From assembly GCF_015644725.1 (NCBI RefSeq), contig NZ_CP064795.1:2230501-2294500 (forward strand): 64,000 nt of DNA. The letters are read 5' to 3'. Numbering within the stretch: the stretch's first letter is position 1; each line of letters opens with the position of its first letter. Positions 19,419-31,506 of this stretch are shown here, piece by piece. Below the pieces are notes generated by a model that saw nothing but the letters and a program-made list of their open reading frames with translations, did no database searches and was not told the DNA's origin. A program made the position numbers and the translations under genes. The stretch comes from Salinimonas marina (lineage in GTDB: Bacteria; Pseudomonadota; Gammaproteobacteria; Enterobacterales; Alteromonadaceae).

Positions 19419-19802
19419 CTACACCTCATCTTGTGTAGGATCACCGGTATTCATAAACTCCCGGATTTGAATATGGTTGCCATCACAATCTGCAATATTT
19501 GCCACTTTGAATACAAGGTTAGCCCACTCACCATCAAATATTTTGCCACCAAGTTCCAGCGCTTGCTGTTTAGTAGCCTCTATATCCTGGACCGTCAAAA
19601 AAAGCTTTATGGAACAAAATGATTCCTTAGGTGATGAAAATGGCGGTATATGGATAATCAGATTAAAGCCGTCTTTTTCCAGGCTAATGAATTCTTTGGT
19701 TTGTCTGATAATCGACAAGTCAAAAAGTTGTTGGTAAAACCCAGCTAGTGAACAAAAATTTCCTGAGTAGATAAGCACACCATTTTGAGCAGGTGTTGGC
19801 AT
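19419..19802 (-). CDS. VOC family protein
   Basis: A 127-residue glyoxalase-like domain with NGVLIYSGNFCSLAGFYQQLFDL at the start and ADCDGNHIQIREF at the end, as in members that act as resistance or isomerase proteins. I start it at MPTPAQNG (19802), which has GGAAATT upstream; the longer reading adds ten residues. Metal ligands are not obvious. The gene stands alone. Its A+T content seems higher than that of its neighbours. Confidence 0.72.
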   Translation of the reverse strand: MPTPAQNGVLIYSGNFCSLAGFYQQLFDLSIIRQTKEFISLEKDGFNLIIHIPPFSSPKESFCSIKLFLTVQDIEATKQQALELGGKIFDGEWANLVFKVANIADCDGNHIQIREFMNTGDPTQDEV

Positions 19803-19832
19803 TTTAATTTCCTTAATTCTTACTGGCAGCAA

Positions 19833-20508
19833 AAACCGGTAAAAATGATTTGGTAAAAAATAGATAGGGTCGAGTTCAGACGCGGAGTCATAGCCGGTCG
19901 AATTTTATTTAAGATTTTATTCAAAAAGACCTGTGTATCAAGGCCAGGCTATTAAGACATGGCATCAGCCGTGATATTTCGACTGCTGTTAACGATGCGT
20001 ATATGCTTACTTTTTAAAAAGTTTAAGCATAAACATCACGTATTTTTATACACAAGAACCCTGTTAAAGGGAAGCCCGAATTCAGATAATAAGTGCACCA
20101 CATTTTATAAAAACACTATTGAGTACAAGCGCCGGTGATAGCAAAAAACCAGTAAAAAACATGGCTATAAACACGATAAAGTTTGGCGATTAAACTGTCT
20201 CCTTACCTACCCTACTTCACCTATTGCCAGATTAAGAGCCAGCACAATAACTACCGACAAGAAGCGTACTGTGTTGATAATTGTTGTTAATGCTGTATTT
20301 CCCTGAATGAACCGCTTAAGCGGCGCTAGCCCCCTTATCTAAGGCATCGGAACTACAAAAATGGCAGGCATTTTATTGGCTAAATCACACGTGGGTGAAT
20401 TCACTTTTTTGCCTGAGCTGGAATGAAACAACTCAAAAAATGAGCCTGTTTTGCGCGAGTTTAAGGTAAGACCACACCTCCTAAAAAGATGCGCAATAAA
20501 GGGTTCTG
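19833..20508. other. Long intergenic region, A/T-rich, no gene seen
   Basis: About 676 bases without a convincing ORF. A leftward ORF at 20339-20716 overlaps the ynfA gene out of frame and has no family features, so I treat it as a shadow. The base composition here is clearly more A/T-rich than the flanks. No tRNA-like fold, repeat array or terminator stood out. Confidence 0.4.
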
Positions 20509-20841
20509 TCAGGTGCCGCGCGGCGCAAACATAATAATGGCCATACCTAATAGTGCGACGCCCGACCCCACAAGATCCCAGATAGTGGGTCTGATATCCT
20601 CTATGGCCCACAACCACAAAATAGCCATAAATATATAAACCCCGCCATAAGCCGCGTACACTCGCCCTGCGGCGGTAGGGTGTAAAGATAACAGCCAGGC
20701 AAACGCCGCAAGGCATAGCGCAGCAGGGACCAACAGCCAGACCGACTTTTCTTCACGTAGCCATAGATACGGTAAATAACAACCAATAATTTCGGCCAGC
20801 GCAGTGATTAAAAACAGGCCCACCGTTTTTAGTTCGGGCAA
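20509..20841 (-). CDS. ynfA: YnfA family membrane protein (UPF0060)
   Basis: A 110-residue protein with four hydrophobic helices, the full length of the YnfA family. Characteristic stretches are [15 protein letters not shown] near residue 16 and [19 protein letters not shown] near 56. YnfA is related to small multidrug-resistance transporters and has been linked to efflux of cationic compounds in Shigella. The conserved acidic residue in the first helix (AEIIG) is present. It has no evident operon partners here. Confidence 0.92.
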   Translation of the reverse strand: MPELKTVGLFLITALAEIIGCYLPYLWLREEKSVWLLVPAALCLAAFAWLLSLHPTAAGRVYAAYGGVYIFMAILWLWAIEDIRPTIWDLVGSGVALLGMAIIMFAPRGT

Positions 20842-21181
20842 AGGATGATTCCTTTAATAGATTGCAAAGTACGTGGGTTCAATGGTAGCAAACCCAGGCA
20901 GGGAAAAAGGGAAAAAGAGATAAAGAGATAAAGAAAAATGAGAATGATGTTGTTCACCAACACATAAGCACACCCGGTTGAAGGCCATTGATACGTATCA
21001 CCCACGCCGGCATCGGCATCGACCTGTCCACCTTGCGACCTGCCCATTAATAGTGTCATAAGGGGCGCAGTTTTTTAAGACTACCTGATTCAGGTCATGA
21101 CATCCTGCCAATCATGAACCCCGCGCCCCGCCCCTGTTTCCAGCCGATAGAAATAGGGCAATCATTCTCAGTCAGCCTGCT
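20842..21181. other. Intergenic region upstream of ynfA
   Basis: About 340 bases that include the expected ynfA promoter on the minus strand and a purine-rich run near 20900-20940 (GGAAAAAGAG-type repeats). No gene or RNA recognised. Confidence 0.4.
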
Positions 21182-21433
21182 ATGATTGCGGTTTACGATG
21201 CTAGCAGCGCTGTCCAGATACAACGCATTTTATATCATCGCTTTTTCACACGGCGGGTACCGCGGAACACCTTGCCGGTAACCAGCCTCTTATTTGCGGC
21301 GAGCCATTGTCTTAATTGCTCGCCGCGCTGGCTGGCCCTGAACTATAAATGCGGATCAGCAACCGGCTTTGGCGCACTTTTGGGTGCTTTTATTGTTATT
21401 TGTGTTAAATGGCTGGGGCCCCACCATAAGTAG
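21182..21433 (+). CDS. Hypothetical short ORF, doubtful
   Basis: An 83-residue ORF with a hydrophobic C-terminal segment (TGFGALLGAFIVICVKWLG) and a basic N-terminal half. There is no good ribosome site before the ATG. The pattern of a basic stretch followed by a late membrane helix loosely resembles small DUF3325-type membrane proteins, but I cannot support that. It may be a gene remnant or a chance ORF. Confidence 0.25.
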   Translation: MIAVYDASSAVQIQRILYHRFFTRRVPRNTLPVTSLLFAASHCLNCSPRWLALNYKCGSATGFGALLGAFIVICVKWLGPHHK

Positions 21434-21469
21434 CGCCCTGTATCTGACCTAATGCTAGTGCGATCAATA

Positions 21470-22051
21470 TTACTCTGGCTTTGCGTCTGAATCAGCTGCC
21501 GGGCTTTGCTGCGCGGCTTTATGGCGTTTCTGCCAGATTTGTTGTGCGGCCTCGCGATGGGCTTTGGTCACCGTGCCGCCTTCTGCCAGGGTGCCGGCAA
21601 TTTGTTCAATAAGACTGTCCCGCTTGGCGATCAATTCCTGGGCTTTTTCATATAACTTATTGGCTTCGGGGTAACGCTCTTTCAAATCACCGATACCTTG
21701 CAAATTAGCATAACGCTGTTCAAAGGCTTCATTAAAAAGATCGCGTTTGGCATTGTACTTTACATAGCGTTTTGCTTTTTCCGAGCCCAGGTATGCAATG
21801 TTTTCTTGTGACAGGCCTGCCTCCCGGCCGACCTCCTGGCCCTTTTGCAGCCAGTGCTCAATGGCTTGGTCATCACCTTGTTTTACCGCCTGCTTTACCC
21901 CTGCGCGCAAATCAGAAGCTTTAAGAATATCCATAACATTAATAACCGGGACCGGCTCTTTTACCGTTTCTGCTGAACGATCAGACAGCCAGACAAAGTA
22001 GCCTGCAATTCCAACAATAATGAAAAGGCCGGTTAACAGCAGTTTTTTCAT
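21470..22051 (-). CDS. Hypothetical membrane-anchored periplasmic protein
   Basis: A 193-residue protein that I do not recognise. It has one N-terminal hydrophobic helix (KKLLLTGLFIIVGIAGYFVWL) and then a long polar, helical region rich in Glu, Lys, Gln and Ala (residues 45-190), ending in a disordered tail. The layout suggests a periplasmic helical domain on a membrane anchor, similar in outline to lipase chaperones, but no lipase gene is near. It is downstream of ihfA on the same strand but separated by a terminator. Confidence 0.65.
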   Translation of the reverse strand: MKKLLLTGLFIIVGIAGYFVWLSDRSAETVKEPVPVINVMDILKASDLRAGVKQAVKQGDDQAIEHWLQKGQEVGREAGLSQENIAYLGSEKAKRYVKYNAKRDLFNEAFEQRYANLQGIGDLKERYPEANKLYEKAQELIAKRDSLIEQIAGTLAEGGTVTKAHREAAQQIWQKRHKAAQQSPAADSDAKPE

Positions 22052-22172
22052 GAATACGCCCGTTATTTAAGAGGTGAGTCACTGATTAAGTGAACAGAAA
22101 TTTTAACAGACAATAGATTACCGATAAGCACCGGCCTTGGGAAGGGGGAGAAAGTCTAAAGCAGTACGATGA

Positions 22173-22207
22173 AAAGGCAGCCGGTACCCTGTGTACCGAC
22201 TGCCTTT
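22173..22207 (-). terminator. Rho-independent terminator after ihfA
   Basis: The arms AAAGGCAG and CTGCCTTT enclose an inner stem CGGTAC/GTACCG with one-base interruptions. On the minus strand the second arm ends in a short T run. It sits 25 bases past the ihfA stop codon and closes the pheST-ihfA operon. Confidence 0.75.
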
Positions 22208-22231
22208 GCTATAAGCGAAAAAAGAAAACGC

Positions 22232-22531
22232 TTATTCCGCTACAGGAGTGGAGTTTTCTACTCTGCTTTTCAATTTTTGACCCGGACGGAAGGTGACCAC
22301 CCGGCGCGCTTTAATAGGAATATCCTCTCCGGTTTTTGGATTACGGCCAGGACGTTCGTTTTTATCACGCAAATCAAAATTACCAAAACCTGACAACTTC
22401 ACTTGTTCACCAGATTCCAGGGCAGTTTTGATTTCCTCAAAAAAGCCTTCCACTAAATCTTTAGCGTCTTTTTTATTAATACCCAGTTTTTCGAATAAGT
22501 GTTCAGCCATTTCGGCTTTGGTCAATGCCAT
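22232..22531 (-). CDS. ihfA: Integration host factor subunit alpha
   Basis: A 99-residue HU/IHF-family DNA-bending protein. It begins [18 protein letters not shown] and has the alpha-type signature [23 protein letters not shown], whose Pro intercalates into DNA, then [16 protein letters not shown] works as an alpha/beta heterodimer in recombination, replication and promoter architecture. It follows pheT by three bases, the classical pheST-ihfA order of enterics and relatives. Confidence 0.97.
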   Translation of the reverse strand: MALTKAEMAEHLFEKLGINKKDAKDLVEGFFEEIKTALESGEQVKLSGFGNFDLRDKNERPGRNPKTGEDIPIKARRVVTFRPGQKLKSRVENSTPVAE

Positions 22532-22534
22532 AGT

Positions 22535-24922
22535 TTACTCTCTTAACGCTGCCCCGAACTCGGATTCTAACCCCTTCACCACGGTGTCCACTGCCTGTTG
22601 AATCTCAGCTTCTTCCAGTGTTTTCTCCGGATTCTGTAAAATGAGCGATAAAGCCAGGCTCTTATAACCAGGCTCTATCCCCTTACCTTTGTATACATCA
22701 AACAAGTTTAGTGCAACTAGTTGATTTACGCCAATTTTTTCTACATGCGAAAGAATTGCACCAACAGCAACTGCCTCTTTAACTGTAATTGCTATATCTC
22801 TACGGTTCGCAGGGTACTTAGAGATCGCTTTTGCCTGTGGTAAAGTTCTTTGAGATAAAGCAGTTAAGTCAATTTCGAACAAGAACGGACGGCCATTTAC
22901 GCCAGTCATTTTGGTAAACTGTGGGTGTAAAGCCCCTACAAAACCAATGTTTTTTCCGTCTAGCAAAATAGCGGCAGACATACCCGGATGAAGTGCACTA
23001 TGGGTCTGGGCGGCAAACGTGATTTCACCGGTTTGCGCCATCAAAGCCAACAGCGCTTCCACATCACCTTTAACATCAAAAAAGTCTACGGCTTCGTCCC
23101 CACCATGCCAACTCTCGGCAGTACGCCGACCCGCGATAACGCCGGCAATAACCGGCTCCTGACGCACGCCACCATCGGCCTGGGCATCGGGCACAAACCG
23201 CAAACCGGTTTCAAACAGACGCACCCGGCTTTGCTGACGCTTCTGGTTGTAGGCTACTGCACCTAACAAACCTGGCCATAAGCTAACTCGCATCACCGAC
23301 ATATCAGATGAAATAGGATGCGGCAAAACCATCCCTTTTTCGGCCGGGAATAAGCCATCCTGTACTTTTGGATCGACAAAAGAATAGGTGATGGCTTCTG
23401 AGTAGCCACGGGCAATCAGCTGCATCTTGAAGACGGCAGGACTGATGGTTGCTTCGCTGGCAGGCAACATCGCCAGACTTGCTGTGGGCGCTACATTGGG
23501 GATGTTGTTATAGCCATATACCCGCGCCACTTCTTCAATCAGATCTTCTTCAATGGCGATATCAAACCGGTAGCTGGGGACTTCCGCCTGCCAGCGATCG
23601 CCCAGCTCGGTAACCTGCATGCCTAACCGGGTAAGCATCTCAGTCACCTTCGCCACTTCGATATCAATACCTAACACCCGGCTTAAGCGTTCCTGACGCA
23701 GCACCACGGTTTTGGCCGCTGGCAAGGCATCTTGTTCCACCGCTTCTGCTACCGGGCCCGCTTCGCCGCCACAAATCGATAGAATTAAAGCGGTGGCCCG
23801 CTCCATGGCATCGCGTTGCAATTGCGGATCTACCCCGCGTTCATAGCGGTGTGACGCATCGGTATGTAAACTATACTGGCGCGCACGCCCCATAATGGCA
23901 TCACGGGCAAAAAACGCGCTTTCCAATAAAATATCGGTGGTGTCGGTGGTAACCCCGGAGTGCAGACCACCAAAAATACCGGCCATGGCCAGTGGTTTGC
24001 TGTCATCCGCAATGACCAGGGTATCGCTGCTAAGCTCAACCGTAGACTCATCAAGCAAGGTCAAAGACTCATCGGCGCCCGCCATTCGAACTTTAATGCC
24101 ACCTTCAATGCTATTCAGGTTGAATGCATGCATGGGCTGACCCAGCTCCAACAACACATAGTTGGTCACATCTACAATGGGATCGATACTGCGGATGCCG
24201 CTACGGCGTAACTTTTCGGTCAGCCACAAGGGCGAGGAGACGGTTAAATCCACCTTTTTCAGCACCCGTCCCAGATAACGAGGACACGCCTGCGGCGCCT
24301 CCAAAGTAATCTCTACCGTATCATCGATGGTCGGACTCACTGGCTCAATCACCGGTTCGCACACATCTTCGTTATTCAATACCCCGACTTCCCGGGCAAT
24401 ACCACGGATGCCCAGACAGTCGGCACGGTTAGGCGTAAGATCCACATCCACACTATGGTCGTCCAGTGTCAGGTATTCGCGAATATCCTGACCCACCGGA
24501 GCGTCCACCGGTAATTCCATGATGCCGTCATGGTCCTCGCTGATGCCTAACTCAGAAAAGCTACACAACATGCCAAAGGACGGTTCGCCCCGTAACTTGG
24601 CCTTTTTAATCTTAAAATCGCCCGGCAGCACCGCGCCTACTTTGGCCACGGCCACTTTAATGCCCTGGCGACAGTTAGGGGCGCCGCAGACAATATCCAG
24701 CAACTCATCATCACCGGTATTGATTTTTGTTACCCGCAGCTTATCGGCATTCGGATGCTGGCCACATTCGACCACCTCACCAATCACGACTCCGGAGAAG
24801 TCACCAGCCACCGGCGCCAACTCATCAACTTCCAGTCCTGCCATGCTCAGCTGTTCTGATAATTGCTGTGCGCTCAGGGCAGGATTAACCCATTCTCTTA
24901 ACCACTTTTCACTAAATTTCAT
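22535..24922 (-). CDS. pheT: Phenylalanyl-tRNA synthetase beta subunit
   Basis: The 795-residue large subunit of the alpha2-beta2 synthetase. Domains in order: the N-terminal B1 region; a tRNA-binding OB fold near 40-150 ([20 protein letters not shown], then [17 protein letters not shown]); the B3/B4 editing domain (near 210-400) that clears Tyr-tRNA(Phe); the B5 winged helix; and the C-terminal anticodon-binding ferredoxin-like domain ([13 protein letters not shown] near 710). The length is normal for gammaproteobacteria. It is separated from pheS by 18 bases. Confidence 0.98.
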   Translation of the reverse strand: MKFSEKWLREWVNPALSAQQLSEQLSMAGLEVDELAPVAGDFSGVVIGEVVECGQHPNADKLRVTKINTGDDELLDIVCGAPNCRQGIKVAVAKVGAVLPGDFKIKKAKLRGEPSFGMLCSFSELGISEDHDGIMELPVDAPVGQDIREYLTLDDHSVDVDLTPNRADCLGIRGIAREVGVLNNEDVCEPVIEPVSPTIDDTVEITLEAPQACPRYLGRVLKKVDLTVSSPLWLTEKLRRSGIRSIDPIVDVTNYVLLELGQPMHAFNLNSIEGGIKVRMAGADESLTLLDESTVELSSDTLVIADDSKPLAMAGIFGGLHSGVTTDTTDILLESAFFARDAIMGRARQYSLHTDASHRYERGVDPQLQRDAMERATALILSICGGEAGPVAEAVEQDALPAAKTVVLRQERLSRVLGIDIEVAKVTEMLTRLGMQVTELGDRWQAEVPSYRFDIAIEEDLIEEVARVYGYNNIPNVAPTASLAMLPASEATISPAVFKMQLIARGYSEAITYSFVDPKVQDGLFPAEKGMVLPHPISSDMSVMRVSLWPGLLGAVAYNQKRQQSRVRLFETGLRFVPDAQADGGVRQEPVIAGVIAGRRTAESWHGGDEAVDFFDVKGDVEALLALMAQTGEITFAAQTHSALHPGMSAAILLDGKNIGFVGALHPQFTKMTGVNGRPFLFEIDLTALSQRTLPQAKAISKYPANRRDIAITVKEAVAVGAILSHVEKIGVNQLVALNLFDVYKGKGIEPGYKSLALSLILQNPEKTLEEAEIQQAVDTVVKGLESEFGAALRE

Positions 24923-24940
24923 ATTAAACTCTGCCCTGCC

Positions 24941-26062
<1,122 letters not shown>

Positions 26063-26217
26063 TTATAAATTTAGCGCAAAATTTAGAAATTTGGGGGTGA
26101 GTTTATTAGCTTTTGCTGAAGTTGGAAGTGAAAATGCAGGAGGTATAGCGGTGGGTAAGTTTTCAGGATAAGGCCTGGCCACTGCGGCGGCGCCTCTTTT
26201 TTGTGGGGTAGAAACGA

Positions 26218-26246
26218 AAAACGGCGAGCATCCTGCTCGCCGTTTT
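26218..26246 (-). terminator. Rho-independent terminator after rplT
   Basis: A perfect 13-bp stem, AAAACGGCGAGCA / TGCTCGCCGTTTT, with a three-base loop. On the minus strand it is followed by T-rich sequence, 35 bases past the rplT stop. It separates the thrS-infC-rpmI-rplT unit from pheST-ihfA. Confidence 0.9.
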
Positions 26247-26280
26247 CCGAAAGAACTTAAACTTAATTTGGTTTAAAAAA

Positions 26281-26640
<360 letters not shown>

Positions 26641-26655
26641 TTAGTCTCCTGATCT

Positions 26656-26853
26656 TTAAACGTAAGGCAACATGCGTTGTACCAACTTGGTATCCGCATC
26701 ATGAACCAATTTTTTGCCACGCAAATGGCGTTTACGCTTAGAGCTCTTCTTGGTCAGAATATGACGCAAGTGAGACTGCTTGCTTTTAAAGCGGCCAGAG
26801 CCTGTCTTTTTAAAACGCTTGGCTGCACCACTGTTAGATTTGATTTTAGGCAT
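26656..26853 (-). CDS. rpmI: 50S ribosomal protein L35
   Basis: A 65-residue basic protein of the L35 family: [20 protein letters not shown] at the N-terminus and [15 protein letters not shown] in the middle. The length is standard. It lies between infC and rplT, 114 bases after infC; that longer gap is where enterics carry regulatory structure for L20-mediated control. Confidence 0.98.
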   Translation of the reverse strand: MPKIKSNSGAAKRFKKTGSGRFKSKQSHLRHILTKKSSKRKRHLRGKKLVHDADTKLVQRMLPYV

Positions 26854-26967
26854 TGCTAAAACTCCGCATTGTTAAGTTCGGTTCGTATGATGTGCAGTCA
26901 TCACAAACCGGTTACATTATGCAGCAAGGTGTTTCGAGGGTGCAGAATCCTCGAAAACTTTAGACCA

Positions 26968-27510
26968 TTACTGCTTCTTTGTTGGGGCTAATACCATGAT
27001 CATTTGACGACCTTCCACTCGACGAGGGAAAGATTCGCAGGTAGCAACCTCTTCTAAATCGGTTCTTATCCGCTTTAGTAGATCGATACCAATGTCTTGG
27101 TGGGCCATTTCACGACCGCGGAAGCGGATAGTGACTTTGGCTTTGTCCCCACTTTCAAGAAAGCGACGCAGGTTGCGCAGTTTTACCTGGTAATCGCCTT
27201 CATCAGTGCCAGGGCGGAATTTAACCTCCTTGACCTGAATTTGCTTTTGCTTCTTCTTTTGCTCTTTTTGAGCTTTACTTTTTTCAAAGAGGAACTTGCC
27301 ATAGTCCATAACTTTACAGACTGGCGGCTCGGCATTCGGACTAATTTCTACAAGATCCAGACTCGCTTCTTCAGCGGTTTGCGTTGCTTCTGCTAGCGAA
27401 ACTACGCCAATCTGTTCACCCTCTTTGCCGATAAGTCTTACTTCTCTGGCTTTGATTTCATCGTTTATGCGGGCTTTTGCGCCCTGAGCCTGTTTGTTAG
27501 CGCCTTTAAT
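26968..27510 (-). CDS. infC: Translation initiation factor IF-3, AUU start codon
   Basis: IF-3 binds the 30S subunit and proofreads initiation codons. The sequence after an internal ATG at 27309 encodes only the C-terminal domain ([20 protein letters not shown] and on). The frame continues upstream without a stop through the conserved N-terminal domain ([45 protein letters not shown]) to an ATT codon at 27508-27510. GGAGGA lies seven bases upstream of that codon. This restores a 180-residue factor. The rare AUU start is the known basis of IF-3 autoregulation in E. coli. It lies downstream of thrS. Confidence 0.95.
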   Translation of the reverse strand: MKGANKQAQGAKARINDEIKAREVRLIGKEGEQIGVVSLAEATQTAEEASLDLVEISPNAEPPVCKVMDYGKFLFEKSKAQKEQKKKQKQIQVKEVKFRPGTDEGDYQVKLRNLRRFLESGDKAKVTIRFRGREMAHQDIGIDLLKRIRTDLEEVATCESFPRRVEGRQMIMVLAPTKKQ

Positions 27511-27540
27511 GTGCTATTCCTCCAAAAATTATAATCTTAT

Positions 27541-27571
27541 GCCTGCTACCCGATATGGGGATGTTGCAGGC
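27541..27571. promoter_or_regulatory. Stem-loop between thrS and infC
   Basis: The arms GCCTGC and GCAGGC enclose 19 bases that can pair further (CCC/GGG). It occupies most of the 82-base thrS-infC gap and lacks a T run on the minus strand, so it looks more like an mRNA processing or stability element than a terminator. Confidence 0.4.
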
Positions 27572-27592
27572 ACCTTCAAGACCCGTAACAAT

Positions 27593-29509
27593 CTAATTGA
27601 TTGTTTTTTCTGCGACTTCCTTCTGTGCTAATTCAATGAAAGCATCCAGACTCATCGTTCCCAGATCTTCACCACGTCTTGAACGCACAGCCACTTGGCC
27701 CGACTCTACTTCTTTGTCGCCGACCACCAGCATATAAGGAACACGCTTTAGGGTGTGCTCGCGGATTTTAAAGCCAATCTTCTCATTTCTCAAGTCAGAC
27801 TTTGCTCTAAATCCTAATTGTTGCAATTTTTCTACGGTTTTTCCCACATATTCGGCCTGGCTATCGGTAATATTCAGTACCGAAATTTGTTGTGGTGCCA
27901 GCCACAGTGGGAACGAACCCGCGTATTCTTCGGTTAATATACCGATGAAACGCTCCAGCGAACCCAAGATAGCACGGTGAATCATTACCGGCACTTTGCG
28001 TTCACCATCTTCTGCTACGTACGTCGAACCTAATCGGCCCGGCATCGAAAAGTCGAGCTGTACAGTACCACACTGCCATGCACGATCCAGACAATCATGC
28101 AAAGTGAATTCAATCTTAGGACCATAGAATGCCCCTTCGCCCGGCTGATAGTCAAATTCGATGTCATTGGCTTTCAGCGCTTCGGCCAGTGCCGCTTCTG
28201 ATTTATCCCAGATTTCATCCGAACCCACACGTTTTTCAGGACGTGTTGACAGCTTAACCGCCACTTTTTCAAAGCCAAAGGCTTCGTAAGTTTCGTAGAC
28301 CATCTTAATACAGCCACTGACTTCTTTTAAGATCTGCTCTTCGGTACAAAAAATATGAGCATCGTCCTGAGTAAAGCCGCGAACCCGCATCAGACCATGT
28401 AAGGCACCTGATGGTTCATTACGATGACAGCATCCAAATTCCGCCATTCGCAGGGGCAGATCACGGTATGATTTTAGTCCCTGATTGAAAATCTGCACAT
28501 GGCCCGGACAGTTCATGGGCTTGATAGCATACTCACGCTTCTCAGATTCAGTGGTAAACATGTTTTCGGCATATTTATCCCAGTGACCTGATTTTTCCCA
28601 TAATGAGCGGTCCATCATCAGCGGGCCTTTGACTTCGTCATAGCTGTACTGACGTAACTTACGACGCACAAAGGTTTCTAGTTCTGTATAAATTGACCAG
28701 CCATCATTGTGCCAGAACACCATGCCAGGGGCTTCTTCCTGCCAGTGAAACAGGTCCAGGGTTTTGCCAATTTTTCGGTGATCACGCTTTTCCGCTTCTT
28801 CTAAGCGGTTAAGGTAAGCTTTAAGCTGCTTTTTATCGGCCCATGCAGTGCCATAAATGCGTTGCAACATTTTGTTGTCGCTGTCGCCCCGCCAGTAGGC
28901 ACCGGCTACTTTCATCAGTTTAAAGTGATGACAAAACTTCATGTTAGGCACATGTGGGCCACGACACATATCAATGTATTCTTCGTGCTGATACAACGCC
29001 GGCTCATCATCCTTGCTGATGTTTTCATCAAGGATTTGCATCTTGTACATTTCGCCACGTGCTTCAAAGGTGTCACGCGCCTGTTGCCAGCTAACCTTGT
29101 TTTTCACCACCGGATAGTTGGTTTTAGCCAGCTCCAGCATGCGCTTTTCCAGCGTTTGCAAATCTTCCTGGGTCAGGGAATGCTCCATATCGACATCATA
29201 ATAGAAGCCGTTATCAATCACCGGACCAATCGCCATTTTGGCATCCGGCCACAATTGTTTAATCGCATGCCCGATAAGGTGCGCGCAGCTATGACGCAGG
29301 ATCTCTAACCCATCGTCATCTTTAGCGGTGATAATTTGCAGCGCCGCATCTTGCTCAATCAGTTCCACGGCATCCACCAGTTCACCGTTGATTTTACCGG
29401 CGATGGTAGCTTTGGCCAGACCAGGGCCAATATCGGCTGCAACATCAAGTACAGAAACCGCATCATCAAAAGCGCGTTGGCTTCCATCAGGAAGGGTAAT
29501 TACAGGCAT
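27593..29509 (-). CDS. thrS: Threonyl-tRNA synthetase
   Basis: A 638-residue class II synthetase with all four regions: N-terminal TGS domain ([20 protein letters not shown]); editing domain with the HSCAHL and CRGPH motifs that deacylate Ser-tRNA(Thr); catalytic core ([27 protein letters not shown], with zinc ligands Cys and His); and the C-terminal anticodon-binding domain. The start at 29509 has AAGGA six bases upstream; the longer reading adds 13 residues. It heads the translation operon. No T-box is present, as expected for this group. Confidence 0.98.
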   Translation of the reverse strand: MPVITLPDGSQRAFDDAVSVLDVAADIGPGLAKATIAGKINGELVDAVELIEQDAALQIITAKDDDGLEILRHSCAHLIGHAIKQLWPDAKMAIGPVIDNGFYYDVDMEHSLTQEDLQTLEKRMLELAKTNYPVVKNKVSWQQARDTFEARGEMYKMQILDENISKDDEPALYQHEEYIDMCRGPHVPNMKFCHHFKLMKVAGAYWRGDSDNKMLQRIYGTAWADKKQLKAYLNRLEEAEKRDHRKIGKTLDLFHWQEEAPGMVFWHNDGWSIYTELETFVRRKLRQYSYDEVKGPLMMDRSLWEKSGHWDKYAENMFTTESEKREYAIKPMNCPGHVQIFNQGLKSYRDLPLRMAEFGCCHRNEPSGALHGLMRVRGFTQDDAHIFCTEEQILKEVSGCIKMVYETYEAFGFEKVAVKLSTRPEKRVGSDEIWDKSEAALAEALKANDIEFDYQPGEGAFYGPKIEFTLHDCLDRAWQCGTVQLDFSMPGRLGSTYVAEDGERKVPVMIHRAILGSLERFIGILTEEYAGSFPLWLAPQQISVLNITDSQAEYVGKTVEKLQQLGFRAKSDLRNEKIGFKIREHTLKRVPYMLVVGDKEVESGQVAVRSRRGEDLGTMSLDAFIELAQKEVAEKTIN

Positions 29510-29851
29510 TTTCATTCCTTTACAGTGGTGACACCTACTCTGTGCCACTTGTGATATGTGAGTTTAAAATAACAATGGTTAGCATGATAACCGCTCATTC
29601 TAAGCAGAAAGAGGCATGGCTATGCTGCTAAAAAAGAGGGGAATTATAACGGCTTACCCAGCGCATGCAATGGCTGCGAAAAAAATGGCTGGCCCGGCCA
29701 CACGCTCAACGTGATTACCCAATCAGCTACAACCAGTAGTAAATCAATCATAATTGCCCGAACCTCCGTAAAAAGAACGATGTAAACAGGCTGGTAAACT
29801 ATACTTAAGGCAAGGCTAATGTACATGCACGCAGGCTTATCAAACGAACCT

Positions 29852-30742
29852 ATGTGGCATTTTATCAGCGACCATATCAGTCGGGCCACTGCCAGCTGTT
29901 TTTTGTGCCAGCATAAAGAGCAAATAGCCGGCGGCGACACCCATCAGGCGTTTCTTATAAAAGATACGGCGGCCCGGTATTTTGTGAAGATCCGGCCCCA
30001 TCAGGGGCCTTTACAGTTGCGTCATGAAGCTGAGGGCCTTACCGCTATTCAGGCAACCAATACCATCAATACCCCCCGTGTGGTCTGTCATGGCATTACC
30101 GATGAAGGTAATAACAGCCATGAGTACCTGGTGCAGGGTTTTCTGCGCTTCACCCGCCCCGAAGCCAGTGACTGGCACGCACTGGGGGCACAACTGGCGC
30201 AGTTGCACTGTCCTACCGAGAGGCCCCCCTTGGACCAGAAGTTTGGCTGGTCCCACAATAACTATCTAGGTAAAACCGAACAGTGCAATGACACCTACCA
30301 AACCTGGTCGGTGTTTTTTTCAGAATGCCGAATCGGGGCTATGCTGGAAAATCTTGCGCGTCAGGGGCACCGATTGGTAAACCCAGATGTGTTTGTAACC
30401 CAGACCGAATTGTTCTTACAGGGTCACAGCCCTACCCCCAGTCTGGTTCACGGTGACTTGTGGTCAGGTAATGTCGGACATACCGGCAAAGGACCGGTGA
30501 TCTTTGATCCGGCGGTGCATTTTGCTGACCGGGAAACCGACCTTGCCATGACCGAATTATTCGGACGTCTGCCCGAACCATTTTATGTTGCCTATCATGA
30601 GGCTGCACCGCTAAAAGATGGCTATGAGCAGCGCAAACAGCTTTATCAGCTTTATCATTGGCTAAATCATGCAGTTATGTTTGGTGACAACTATCTGGAT
30701 GAAGCAAAATCTGCCATCATTCGCTGTCAGAAAATGTATTGA
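29852..30742 (+). CDS. yniA: Fructosamine-kinase family protein (YniA type)
   Basis: A 296-residue aminoglycoside-phosphotransferase-fold kinase of the fructosamine-3-kinase family, which phosphorylates glycated amines or ketosamines to promote their breakdown. The catalytic loop is LVHGDLWSGN (near 203) and the Mg-binding Asp is in VIFDPAVHFADRETDLAM. I start it at MWHFISDHI, the usual family start. An earlier in-frame ATG at 29819 is possible. In enterics yniA is also linked to the thrS-pheT region. It is followed by folM. Confidence 0.88.
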   Translation: MWHFISDHISRATASCFLCQHKEQIAGGDTHQAFLIKDTAARYFVKIRPHQGPLQLRHEAEGLTAIQATNTINTPRVVCHGITDEGNNSHEYLVQGFLRFTRPEASDWHALGAQLAQLHCPTERPPLDQKFGWSHNNYLGKTEQCNDTYQTWSVFFSECRIGAMLENLARQGHRLVNPDVFVTQTELFLQGHSPTPSLVHGDLWSGNVGHTGKGPVIFDPAVHFADRETDLAMTELFGRLPEPFYVAYHEAAPLKDGYEQRKQLYQLYHWLNHAVMFGDNYLDEAKSAIIRCQKMY

Positions 30743-30754
30743 ACCCGAGGTTTT

Positions 30755-31504
30755 ATGTCTGTTTCGCCGCCCATCGCCCTGATTACCGGAGCCGCTCGTC
30801 GTATTGGCCATCATTTCGCATCTACCCTGCATGCAAAAGGCTACCAGATCATTGTTCACTATAATCAGTCGCGCAGCGAAGCCGAACAACTGTGCCGCTC
30901 GCTAAACCAGCTGCGTGCCGAGTCTGCCGTTACTATCCAGGCCGATTTGTGTGATATGCAACAGGTGGCAAATCTGGCAAAACAGGTAACAGAGATCTCC
31001 ACGCGTCTGGATGTATTGATTAACAATGCATCCGCATTTTATCCCACCCCGGTAGGCCAGATTCAGACCCAGGACTGGCTGACCTTGATGGGCAGTAATG
31101 TTCAGGGCCCCTTGTTTTTGACCCAGGCGCTTAGCCAGCAACTCAAAGACTCAGGAGGGTGTGTGATCAATATGGTGGATATTCATGCTGAGCGCCCGCT
31201 GCCAGGCCATAGTGTCTACTGTGCGGCCAAATCGGCGCTGGCGTCTGTTACCCGCTCGCTGGCCATTGAACTGGCCCCGGCGATACGGGTCAACGGCATT
31301 GCACCGGGCGCAATATTGTGGCCCGAACGGCCGTTAAGCGAAGCCCAGAAACAACACCTGCTGCAAAGTATTCCTTTGCAACAACTTGGCTCGGTTGAAG
31401 CCTTGTCCCACACAGCTGAATTTCTGATTGGTAACCCTTACATAACCGGACAGATTATTGCCATAGATGGTGGGCGCAGCATTGCTTCTCAGGCGGCGGT
31501 CTGA
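30755..31504 (+). CDS. folM: Pteridine reductase / dihydromonapterin reductase (SDR)
   Basis: A 249-residue short-chain dehydrogenase. The NADPH-binding TGAARRIG replaces the usual TGxxxGIG, the arginine-containing version typical of pteridine reductases. NNAS and the catalytic YxxxK (YCAAK) are present. FolM reduces dihydromonapterin or dihydrofolate. It starts 12 bases after the kinase gene, with GAGGTTTT upstream, and is followed by the DUF3080 lipoprotein after two bases. Confidence 0.88.
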   Translation: MSVSPPIALITGAARRIGHHFASTLHAKGYQIIVHYNQSRSEAEQLCRSLNQLRAESAVTIQADLCDMQQVANLAKQVTEISTRLDVLINNASAFYPTPVGQIQTQDWLTLMGSNVQGPLFLTQALSQQLKDSGGCVINMVDIHAERPLPGHSVYCAAKSALASVTRSLAIELAPAIRVNGIAPGAILWPERPLSEAQKQHLLQSIPLQQLGSVEALSHTAEFLIGNPYITGQIIAIDGGRSIASQAAV

Positions 31505-31506
31505 AA

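Noticed and set aside
20339..20716. A 125-residue leftward ORF overlapping ynfA
   Set aside because: It is out of frame with the clear YnfA protein and has no recognisable pattern or good ribosome site.
29549..29851. A possible tRNA or riboswitch before thrS and the YniA-type gene
   Set aside because: I found no cloverleaf or known riboswitch motif. The gap most likely holds divergent promoters only.
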